Of a DNA stretch of 6,191 nt, positions 1 through 4,904 are shown piece after piece. The stretch is from F1-60-MAGs163 sp046091165 (GTDB lineage Bacteria; Actinomycetota; Thermoleophilia; Solirubrobacterales; Solirubrobacteraceae): contig JBJTBE010000110.1 in the NCBI GenBank assembly GCA_046091165.1, positions 1 to 6,191 of the forward strand, given 5' to 3'. A model generated the notes under the pieces. It worked only from the letters and a program-made list of their open reading frames with translations. It was not told where the DNA came from and did no database searches. Position 1 is the first letter of the stretch; each line of letters starts with the position of its first letter. The position numbers and the translations under genes were made by a program.

Positions 1-69
1 CCCCCCTCCGTCCCGCCCTCTCCGCGCCCCGCACGCCGCCCGGATCGGCACGGTGTGGAGACGGCTGGG
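1..69 (-). other. Degraded continuation of aroA after an in-frame stop, at the window edge
   Basis: Reading minus-strand codons past the TGA at 72-70 in the same frame gives PSRLHTVPIRAACGAR followed by Arg/Gly-rich residues. Class I/II EPSP synthases normally continue at this point with a conserved block of the form EP-x-PSRDHTERML-x-AAGA. The PSR-x-HT and AA-x-GA residues are still visible, but the Asp and Glu are lost, the spacing shifts by about one codon, and the composition runs into G-only codons at base 1. All the damage lies in the last 72 bases, whereas the 189 codons before it are intact. This fits accumulated read errors at a contig end better than slow gene decay, though a real truncation cannot be excluded. 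Confidence 0.55.
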
Positions 70-639
70 TCACGGCTCGACGATACTGGTCTCGCCGTCG
101 GCCAGCAGCGCCGCCAGGCAGAGGCACGACTTGACCTGGGCACTGGCCACCGGGAGCTCGTACTCGATGCCCCGCAGCCGGGCCCCGTCGACCTCCAGCG
201 GCGGCAGCCGCCCGTCGGAGGCCTCGATCCGGGCTCCCATCAGCGTCAGGGGCTCGACTATCCGGTCGACCGGCCGGCGCCGGATCGAATCGTCCCCGTC
301 GAGCTCGAACCGGCGTCCCTCCTGTCCGGCCAGCCACCCGGGCAGGAGCCTCATGAGGGTCCCCGCGTTGCCGACGTCGATCGGCCCGGGGGGCTCCTGG
401 GCGTTGCGAAGGCCGGCACCCCGGATCGTCACGTCGCCCCCCTCCCTTTCGACCAGCGCGCCGAGCGCCGCGACGGCCCCGAGCGTGGAGAGGGTGTCCT
501 GGGCCTGCAGGTAGTTGGAGATCCGCACCGGCTCGTCGGACATCGCCCCGAGGATCGCCAGACGGTGGGAGATCGACTTGTCCGGCGGCACCGCCAGCTC
601 GCCCCGCAGCGGGCCGGAAGGCTCTACGTAGACCTTCAC
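70..639 (-). CDS. aroA: 3-phosphoshikimate 1-carboxyvinyltransferase (EPSP synthase), N-terminal part only
   Basis: EPSP synthase joins phosphoenolpyruvate to shikimate-3-phosphate, the step before chorismate in the cytosolic shikimate pathway. The visible motifs are the substrate-binding PPDKSISHR at residues 18-26 (Lys21), the PEP-site GNAGT at 90-94 with Arg97, the DDSIRRRP segment at 116-123, and SAQVKS at 166-171. They occur in the family order. Only 189 residues are read before TGA, against about 430 in the family, so most of the second inside-out alpha/beta domain is missing. The start is GTG at 639-637 and overlaps the tyrA stop in a GTGA, so translational coupling is likely. No strong Shine-Dalgarno is visible. 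The loop GNAGT carries Ala where many class II enzymes carry Ser. The family assignment is certain; whether the gene is intact in the organism is not. Confidence 0.9.
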   Translation of the reverse strand: MKVYVEPSGPLRGELAVPPDKSISHRLAILGAMSDEPVRISNYLQAQDTLSTLGAVAALGALVEREGGDVTIRGAGLRNAQEPPGPIDVGNAGTLMRLLPGWLAGQEGRRFELDGDDSIRRRPVDRIVEPLTLMGARIEASDGRLPPLEVDGARLRGIEYELPVASAQVKSCLCLAALLADGETSIVEP

Positions 640-1685
640 TTCGGCGCCAGGTCGATGCCGGCCAGGCAGCCCTCCGCGGCCCGCGCCTGGTCCTCGGGAA
701 CCCAGAGCGAGATAACCCCGCTGCGCCGGTCGGCCGCCGGGCTGAGCGCCATGTCGACGATGTTCACGTCGGAGCGGCCCAGCGCCAGTGCGATCTCGGC
801 CACCACCCCGGGCCGGTTGGGCACGGCGACCCGCAGTTCGCGGACCGGACCCCCCTCGAGCCCGAGCTCGGCCAGGCGGCGACGCTCGGCCCCGGCCTGC
901 TCCTGCCAGCCCAGGAGCCGGTCGCGGTCCTCCTGCCCGAGCGCTTCGCGGACCCCCGCCAGGCGCTCCATGGCGGTGTCGATCGCCTCCCCCAGGGCGC
1001 CGGCGTTGGCCCTGTAGATCGAGGCCCAGAGCTCCGGCGTGGAGCCGGCCACGCGGGTCGCATCACGAAAGCTGGGGCCCGCCACCGGGATGGTCCGGTC
1101 GCCGAGCGCCGTGGCGGCCTGCTCGACAAGGAGGTTGGCGAACACGTGGGGCAGGTGGGAAACGGCGGCCATGATGCGGTCGTGCTCGGCGGGCTCGACG
1201 ATGGCCGGGCGGGCGCTCAGCGAGGTGACCATCCGGTGAACGCGCTCCAGGCTTACCCCGCTGGTGGTCTCCACCGGGGTCAGGTACCAGGTGGCGTCGT
1301 CGAAGAGCCCTTCGCGGGCGTTTTCGAATCCCGAGACCTCCGAGCCGGCGAGCGGATGGCCGCCCACGTAGCGCTCGTCGCCGCCGGCGGCGGCCACAAC
1401 GCCGGCCTTCGTGGAGCCGACGTCGGTGACCGCGCAGTCCGGCGGCGCCACGGCGAGCACCTCCCGGACGGTCTGCTCGCAGAGCGCTGCGGGAACGGCC
1501 ACGACGACGATGTCGGCCCCGTCCACCGCCTCCTCGACGCTCTCGCACGCCTCGTCGATCAGGCCGGCCTTCTCCGCCTGCCCCGCCCTGGGGCTGAACC
1601 CCCGCACGGTGAAGTCGCCGCTGCGCCGGGCGGCCAGGCCGAGCGAGCCTCCGATCAGGCCGACACCGACGATCGCGAGGATCAA
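636..1685 (-). CDS. tyrA: Prephenate dehydrogenase with C-terminal ACT domain
   Basis: The enzyme oxidatively decarboxylates prephenate to 4-hydroxyphenylpyruvate with NAD(P), the committed step to tyrosine. The 349-residue protein opens with a Rossmann dinucleotide loop GVGLIGGSLGLA (7-18), followed by ADIVVVAVP (57-65) and TDVGSTK (87-93). It then has the catalytic GGHPLAGSE (108-116, His110), SHLPH (176-180) and FRDATRVA (206-213), where Arg211 probably contacts the prephenate carboxylate. Residues from about 283 (RELRVAVPNRPGVVAEIA) form an ACT domain, which commonly binds tyrosine or phenylalanine for feedback control. The start is TTG at 1685-1683, overlapping the upstream TGA as TTGA. 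A GAGGGGG stretch about ten bases upstream can serve as ribosome binding site. The Rossmann motif begins at residue 7, so no longer N-terminus is needed. Arogenate use instead of prephenate cannot be excluded. Confidence 0.95.
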   Translation of the reverse strand: MILAIVGVGLIGGSLGLAARRSGDFTVRGFSPRAGQAEKAGLIDEACESVEEAVDGADIVVVAVPAALCEQTVREVLAVAPPDCAVTDVGSTKAGVVAAAGGDERYVGGHPLAGSEVSGFENAREGLFDDATWYLTPVETTSGVSLERVHRMVTSLSARPAIVEPAEHDRIMAAVSHLPHVFANLLVEQAATALGDRTIPVAGPSFRDATRVAGSTPELWASIYRANAGALGEAIDTAMERLAGVREALGQEDRDRLLGWQEQAGAERRRLAELGLEGGPVRELRVAVPNRPGVVAEIALALGRSDVNIVDMALSPAADRRSGVISLWVPEDQARAAEGCLAGIDLAPK

Positions 1686-2734
1686 GTGGCCGGCGCCCCC
1701 TCGGCCAGGAAGGACCGCTTGCCGGCCAGCTGGGCGGCCTGGTCGACCTTCGCCGCAAAGGCCGCAAACTCTTCGGCGCGGAGCGCCTGCGGGCCGTCGC
1801 AGATGGCCTCCTCGGGCTCGGGGTGCACCTCGACGATGATCCCGTCCGCGCCGGCGGCCGCCGCCGCCAGGGAGAGCGCGGGAACCAGCGAGCGCCGCCC
1901 GGCCGCATGGCTGGGGTCGACGATCACCGGCAGGTGGGTCATCTCCTTGAGGACGGGGATCGCGCTCAGGTCGAGCGTGAAGCGGTAGGCGGTCTCGAAG
2001 GTCCGGATGCCCCGCTCGCAGAGCATGACCTCCTTGTTGCCTTCCTTGAGGATGTACTCGGCCGCCATCAGCAGCTCCTCGAGCGTGCTCGAGAGGCCGC
2101 GCTTGAGCAGCGTCGCGCGGCCCGACTTGCCGATCTCGGTGAGCAGGTTGTAGTTCTGCATGTTGCGGGCGCCCACCTGGATCACGTCGGCCACCTCGAG
2201 CACGGGTTCGAGGTCGCGGAGGTCCATCAGCTCGGTGACGATCGGCATGCCGGTCTCCTCCTTGGCCTCGGCCAGCAGGCGCAGCCCTTCGCCGCCGAGG
2301 CCCTGGAAGGCGTACGGCGACGTGCGGGGCTTGTAGGCGCCGCCCCGGAGCATCGATGCGCCGCCCTTCTGGACGGCGTCGGCCGTAGCCATCAGCTGCT
2401 CGCGTGACTCCACCGTGCAGGGGCCGGCGATCAGGGCGAAGTTGTCACCGCCCACGCGCGCGCCGCCGATCTCGAAGACCGAAGGCTCGCCGTGGCGTCC
2501 CTCGAGTGAGGCGAGCTTGTAGGGCTTGAGGATCGGGACCACGCGGGCCACGCCCTCGAATCCCTCCAGCTCCAGCTGGCCGACCCGCACCTCGGTGTCG
2601 GAATCTCCGATCGCCCCGATCAGGGTCAGCTCGGCACCCCGGCTGGGATGCGCCTCGGCGCCAACCGACTCGATCTTGTCGATCACGGCCTGGACCTCTT
2701 CCTCGGAGGCCTGCGACTTCATGACAATCAGCAT
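1682..2734 (-). CDS. aroF: DAHP synthase, type I-beta (3-deoxy-7-phosphoheptulonate synthase)
   Basis: This enzyme condenses phosphoenolpyruvate and erythrose-4-phosphate to DAHP, the first step of aromatic amino acid synthesis. The 350 residues match the Thermotoga maritima-type enzyme closely. An N-terminal ferredoxin-like regulatory domain (about 1-70, ending ILKPYKL) is followed by a TIM barrel with AGPCTVES (103-110), LRGGAYKPRTSPY (129-141), KRG (211-213), RGIRTFE (241-247), VDPSHAAGRR (272-281) and VEVHPEP (301-307). The metal ligands are Cys106, His276, Glu302 and Asp313, each four positions later than in the T. maritima protein as I recall it. I chose ATG 2734-2732 because the family begins right there and AGGAAAGAAGAG lies 5-16 bases upstream. 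A GTG at 2815 would add 27 atypical residues. The N-terminal domain in this subfamily mediates Tyr/Phe feedback. The symbol could equally be aroG or aroA, depending on convention. Confidence 0.96.
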   Translation of the reverse strand: MLIVMKSQASEEEVQAVIDKIESVGAEAHPSRGAELTLIGAIGDSDTEVRVGQLELEGFEGVARVVPILKPYKLASLEGRHGEPSVFEIGGARVGGDNFALIAGPCTVESREQLMATADAVQKGGASMLRGGAYKPRTSPYAFQGLGGEGLRLLAEAKEETGMPIVTELMDLRDLEPVLEVADVIQVGARNMQNYNLLTEIGKSGRATLLKRGLSSTLEELLMAAEYILKEGNKEVMLCERGIRTFETAYRFTLDLSAIPVLKEMTHLPVIVDPSHAAGRRSLVPALSLAAAAAGADGIIVEVHPEPEEAICDGPQALRAEEFAAFAAKVDQAAQLAGKRSFLAEGAPAT

Positions 2735-2739
2735 CTGGT

Positions 2740-2751
2740 CTCTTCTTTCCT
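2740..2751 (-). promoter_or_regulatory. Ribosome binding site of DAHP synthase
   Basis: The minus strand reads AGGAAAGAAGAG here. AGGAAAG lies ten bases and GAAGAG five bases before ATG 2734-2732. This purine run is the strongest Shine-Dalgarno-like site in the window. It decides the start against the GTG at 2815, which would lie inside the upstream hairpin region. A short upstream CTTTC (around 2763-2767) could pair weakly with GAAAG, but the stem is only five A/U-rich pairs. Confidence 0.65.
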
Positions 2752-2786
2752 GTCGATGTTGCGAGAAAGCTTCACTGTGCGCCGCC

Positions 2787-2828
2787 GCGCCGGGAGACGG
2801 ACGGTGCTCCTTCACCCAGTCTCGGCGC
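2787..2828 (-). promoter_or_regulatory. Long hairpin between the leader ORF and DAHP synthase (attenuator arm pair)
   Basis: On the minus strand, GCGCCGAGAC (2828-2819) pairs with GTCTCCCGGCGC (2798-2787) as a ten-base-pair stem with a two-base bulge. The interior adds GGTG/CACC around an AAGGAG loop. The stem ends about 52 bases before the DAHP synthase start. It is not followed by a U-tract (next bases GGCGGCGCACAG), so it is not a canonical intrinsic terminator. Its 5' arm GCGCCG is the same hexamer as the 3' arm of the hairpin at 2851-2866, so the two structures can exchange partners. Read together with the aromatic leader peptide, it is the best candidate for the terminator or anti-terminator element. 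Confidence 0.5.
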
Positions 2829-2850
2829 CCGGCTGCGGGACCCTTCCTGA

Positions 2851-2866
2851 CGGCGCGCGTGCGCCG
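2851..2866 (-). promoter_or_regulatory. Compact GC hairpin just after the leader ORF stop
   Basis: The minus strand reads CGGCGC-ACGC-GCGCCG, a perfect six-base-pair stem with a four-base loop. It begins nine bases after the leader stop codon TAG (2878-2876). A ribosome at the leader stop would cover or abut its 5' arm, while one stalled further back on the Tyr codons would leave it free. Its arms are complementary to the arms of the hairpin at 2787-2828, so folding here should influence folding there. Confidence 0.5.
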
Positions 2867-2875
2867 GCCGGACGC

Positions 2876-2962
2876 CTAGAGAAATCGCCAGTAGGGGTAG
2901 GAGCGGCCCGGCAGGCCGCCCACGGGGGGCTGCGTGCGGATGTCGGTGCCGGGGTGCTCCAT
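2876..2962 (-). CDS. Putative aromatic leader peptide (28 aa) upstream of DAHP synthase
   Basis: The ORF starts at ATG 2962-2960 and ends at TAG 2878-2876, and its C-terminus reads SYPYWRFL. Codons 22, 24, 25 and 27 are Tyr, Tyr, Trp and Phe, giving all three aromatic amino acids in a six-codon span in an otherwise Gly/Pro-rich peptide. It lies in the only large gap of the operon, 142 bases before the DAHP synthase start. Phe is TTT and the neighbouring Arg is CGA, both unusual codons in this GC-rich DNA. Upstream of the ATG there is no clear Shine-Dalgarno, so initiation may be leaderless or weak. Leader peptides rich in the regulated amino acid are established for the trp and phe attenuators of enteric bacteria. 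I infer that stalling on these codons controls read-through into DAHP synthase. There is no homology evidence for the peptide itself. Confidence 0.7.
   Translation of the reverse strand: MEHPGTDIRTQPPVGGLPGRSYPYWRFL
2903..2919 (-). promoter_or_regulatory. Hairpin inside the leader ORF, upstream of the aromatic codons
   Basis: The minus strand reads GCGGCC-TGCCG-GGCCGC, a perfect six-base-pair stem with a five-base loop, within leader codons 15-20. It ends three bases before the first Tyr codon (2899-2897). A translating ribosome would melt it. Without translation it would form first and could occupy sequence that can also pair with the GTCCGGCCGG stretch after the leader stop. It could act as a pause hairpin or the first stem of an attenuator, but in GC-rich DNA a chance stem of this size is possible. 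Confidence 0.35.
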
Positions 2963-3022
2963 CGCGACTATTGAAGCACAAGGCGCCCGCCACGTACGCA
3001 GGATCGGTGGCCCGGGTGGCTC
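2963..3022 (-). promoter_or_regulatory. Short spacer between hisC stop and leader ORF: possible internal promoter
   Basis: These 60 bases hold the only AT-richer patch of the gap, TTGTGCTTCAATAGT on the minus strand, ending five bases before the leader ATG. AATAGT or TTCAAT match the TATAAT -10 consensus at four of six positions. No convincing -35 box lies 16-18 bases upstream. If this is a promoter, the transcript would begin at or very near the leader ATG. Otherwise the leader is part of the hisC transcript. There is no clear terminator hairpin after hisC. Confidence 0.25.
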
Positions 3023-4123
3023 TCATGCGAGCGCGGCGGCCAGCGCCTCGAGCAGGCGCGCGTTCTCATCGTGGGAGCCGAAGGTGATCCGCAGCCAGCC
3101 GGCGCGTCCCAGCCCGCTGCCCCCACGGACCAGCACCCCGCGCGAGGCCAGCTCGCCCAGGATCCGCTCCTCGACCTGCCCCGGCTCCTGGCCGTCCTCT
3201 TCCGGCAGTCCCACCCAGCAGAAGTTGGCCTCCGACGTGGCCGGCGAGAGGCCGAGCTGCTCGAGCCCGGCCATCACCTGGGCGCGGCCGTCCAGGTTCC
3301 TGGAGACGCGCTCGACCAGGGCCTGCGGGTGGCGCAGCGCCTCGACGCCCGCGGCCTGGGCGGCCGCCGAGCAGAAGAACGGCTGGCGCACCCGGTTTAC
3401 GGCGGCCGGTATTTCCTCGCTGCCGCAGAGGGCAAATCCGACCCGCAGGCCGGCGAGCCCGTAGACCTTGCTGAACGTGCGCAGCAGGACCAGGTTCTCC
3501 CTCTCCCCCAGCAGGCCGATGGTGAGGTCGGGATCGTCGAGGGTGCTGTACTCGCAGTAGGCCTCGTCGAGGACCAGGCAGACCTCCGGCGGCACCGCAT
3601 CGACGAACCGGCGCACCTCGTCGAAGCCCAGCGCGGTGCCGGTGGGGTTGTTGGGGTTGCAGAGGATCGCCATGCGGGTCTGCGGGCCGATCGCCTCGAG
3701 CATCGCGGCGGTGTCGTGGCGGTCCGAGGCGTCGAGCGGCACCCGGGTGGTCAGGGCGCCCGACGCGCCCTCGAGGTGCTCGTAGACCGAGAACGACGGC
3801 CAGGCGAAGACGAGCTCGCTGCCCGGGTCCAGCAGCGCGTCACCAAGCGCGAGGAGGATGTCGCAGGAGCCGTTGCCCAGGGCGATCTGCGAGGCCGGCA
3901 CCCCGTAGCGCTCCGAGAGCGCCTCGCGCAGCTTCGCGCCGGTTGGGTCCGGGTAGCGGTTGAGGCCCTTCATGACCTCCGCGACGGCGGCAACCACCTC
4001 CGGTATTGGGGGATCGTGGGACTCGTTGGAAGCGAGCATCGCCACCTCCTCGGGCAGCTCGTAGCCGGCCGCCGTGGGGTAGGCGGGAATGCGGTCCAGG
4101 CGTGCGGAGTGGCTAAGGGCCAT
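3023..4123 (-). CDS. hisC: Histidinol-phosphate / aromatic aminotransferase (class I/II PLP enzyme)
   Basis: This fold type I, PLP-dependent aminotransferase is predicted to act on histidinol phosphate or on aromatic keto acids. The motifs, counted from ATG 4123, are ASNESHDPP (31-39), NRYPDPTG (55-62), GNGSCDILL (83-91), NPNNPTGT (156-163), LDEAYCEY (185-192), the PLP-lysine block RTFSKVYGLAGLRVG (215-229, Lys219), and WLRITFG (343-349), whose Arg345 should bind the substrate carboxylate. The length, 366 residues, is typical. I chose ATG 4123-4121, which overlaps the cupin stop by 11 bases. A GTG at 4177 would add 18 residues and a longer overlap. The hisC-tyrA-aroA grouping also occurs in Bacillus subtilis, where HisC serves histidine and Tyr/Phe synthesis. 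The aromatic context here suggests the same double role. The GNGSCD segment differs from the usual GNGSDE. Confidence 0.88.
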   Translation of the reverse strand: MALSHSARLDRIPAYPTAAGYELPEEVAMLASNESHDPPIPEVVAAVAEVMKGLNRYPDPTGAKLREALSERYGVPASQIALGNGSCDILLALGDALLDPGSELVFAWPSFSVYEHLEGASGALTTRVPLDASDRHDTAAMLEAIGPQTRMAILCNPNNPTGTALGFDEVRRFVDAVPPEVCLVLDEAYCEYSTLDDPDLTIGLLGERENLVLLRTFSKVYGLAGLRVGFALCGSEEIPAAVNRVRQPFFCSAAAQAAGVEALRHPQALVERVSRNLDGRAQVMAGLEQLGLSPATSEANFCWVGLPEEDGQEPGQVEERILGELASRGVLVRGGSGLGRAGWLRITFGSHDENARLLEALAAALA

Positions 4124-4532
4124 CGCCGTCGATCGGCCCGCCGGCGCGGGCCTCCCCCTCGAGCATGTGGCCGTCACGACCCACGTAGCCGCCGCGGGCC
4201 CCGGAGATCAGCACCACCGCCTCCGACTCCCCCGGGTTGCGCATGCGGCGCGGCGTGGAGGCATCAACACGGGCCACGCCTCCGTCGGGCAGGGATACCC
4301 ACGGGCCTTCCGCGAAGCTGAACTCGACCGGCCCGCGATGGACGAAGTAGAGCTCCTGCTGTTCGTCGTGGAAGTGGGCGCCGGTCTCCCAGCGGGGCGG
4401 GAGGACGATCGCGTTGGTCCCGAACTCGGTCAGGCCGACCGACTCGCGGACCTTCCGGAACCCGGGGCCCTCCCCGAGCTCCTGCAGGCTGGAGACCGCC
4501 CACCCGTCGCCCGAGCCGGGCCCCTCGCTCAC
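4113..4532 (-). CDS. Small single-domain cupin protein of unknown function
   Basis: The 139-residue protein has a clear cupin motif 1, GAHFHDEQQELYFVHRG (51-67), giving metal ligands His53, His55 and Glu60. The second motif is VDASTPRRMRN (89-99). Here the expected ligand histidine four residues before Asn99 is Arg95, so the usual three-His/one-Glu set is incomplete. The C-terminus has a GGYVGRDGHM segment (114-123) and then a Gly/Asp-rich tail. The gene starts with GTG 4532-4530, overlapping the aroH stop as GTGA, and overlaps hisC by 11 bases, so it is co-translated with aromatic genes. Cupins include isomerases, dioxygenases and sensors. One, BacB of bacilysin synthesis, works on a prephenate-derived compound, but that link is only suggestive. 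Its substrate is unknown. Confidence 0.85.
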   Translation of the reverse strand: MSEGPGSGDGWAVSSLQELGEGPGFRKVRESVGLTEFGTNAIVLPPRWETGAHFHDEQQELYFVHRGPVEFSFAEGPWVSLPDGGVARVDASTPRRMRNPGESEAVVLISGARGGYVGRDGHMLEGEARAGGPIDGDGP

Positions 4533-4894
4533 TGCGCGCTCCCAAGGTCGCTGCGCAGCTCGCTGGCCCGTCTCAGGTACACGTGCTGGGCCTCGGCGCC
4601 GTCGGCGGCCCGGTAGTGGACGAGGACCCGGATGACGCCCGGCATCGAGCCCGGCACGGGAATCTCCCGGGCGCAGAGGAGGGGCACGGCGGAGAGCCCC
4701 ATCTCGCGGGCGGCCAGGGCGGGAAACTCGGCGTTCAGGTCGTCGGTGACGGTGAAGATCGCGCTCACCAGGTCGTCGGCCGAGAGGGAGTTGCGCTCCA
4801 GCAGCTCGCCGAGCATCTCGCGGGTCGCCTCGAGACTCGCCTCGCGATCGTTCTCCTCAACCGTGGTCGCGCCGCGCAGGGCGTAAACGCTCAT
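4529..4894 (-). CDS. aroH: Chorismate mutase, AroH class
   Basis: The enzyme rearranges chorismate to prephenate, the branch leading to tyrosine and phenylalanine. Counted from ATG 4894-4892 it has 121 residues, near the 127 of the Bacillus subtilis AroH trimeric pseudo-barrel enzyme. The active-site residues can be placed: Arg7 in LRGATTVEEND, Arg63 in AAREMG, Cys74 and Glu77 in LLCAREIPVPGSMPG, Arg89 in VIRVLVHY and Tyr106 in HVYLRRASELRSDL. FTVTDDLNAEFPAL (47-60) is also family-typical. A longer reading frame runs upstream to 4993, but it would overlap rluB by almost 90 bases with Arg/Pro-rich residues, so I start at the conserved MSVYALRGA. The gap from the rluB stop is ten bases, and the stop overlaps the cupin start. 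The lack of an ACT domain means feedback control lies elsewhere. Confidence 0.95.
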   Translation of the reverse strand: MSVYALRGATTVEENDREASLEATREMLGELLERNSLSADDLVSAIFTVTDDLNAEFPALAAREMGLSAVPLLCAREIPVPGSMPGVIRVLVHYRAADGAEAQHVYLRRASELRSDLGSAQ

Positions 4895-4904
4895 CGGCCG
4901 CTGA

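Noticed and set aside
55..1017. Long plus-strand reading frames opposite aroA/tyrA and, at 3071-4321, opposite hisC/cupin
   Set aside because: They mirror strongly conserved minus-strand genes and show only the low-complexity Arg/Gly/Pro composition expected of antisense frames in GC-rich DNA.
2735..2815. Longer DAHP synthase starting at GTG 2815
   Set aside because: It would add 27 residues absent from the family, and the strong ribosome binding site at 2740-2751 serves ATG 2734.
2995..3025. Possible terminator after hisC around the CCCGGG palindrome
   Set aside because: Only a few pairs can form, with no U-tract, so there is nothing to separate hisC from the downstream genes by sequence alone.
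2772..3026. An 84-codon minus-strand reading frame across the hisC-DAHP synthase gap
   Set aside because: It is Arg/Pro/Ala-rich with no recognisable domain, overlaps the hisC stop and the leader hairpins, and is in a different frame from the aromatic leader ORF, which explains the region better.
4124..4177. Longer HisC starting at GTG 4177
   Set aside because: The 18 extra residues are not family-like and lie wholly over the cupin C-terminus; ATG 4123 fits the usual HisC N-terminus.
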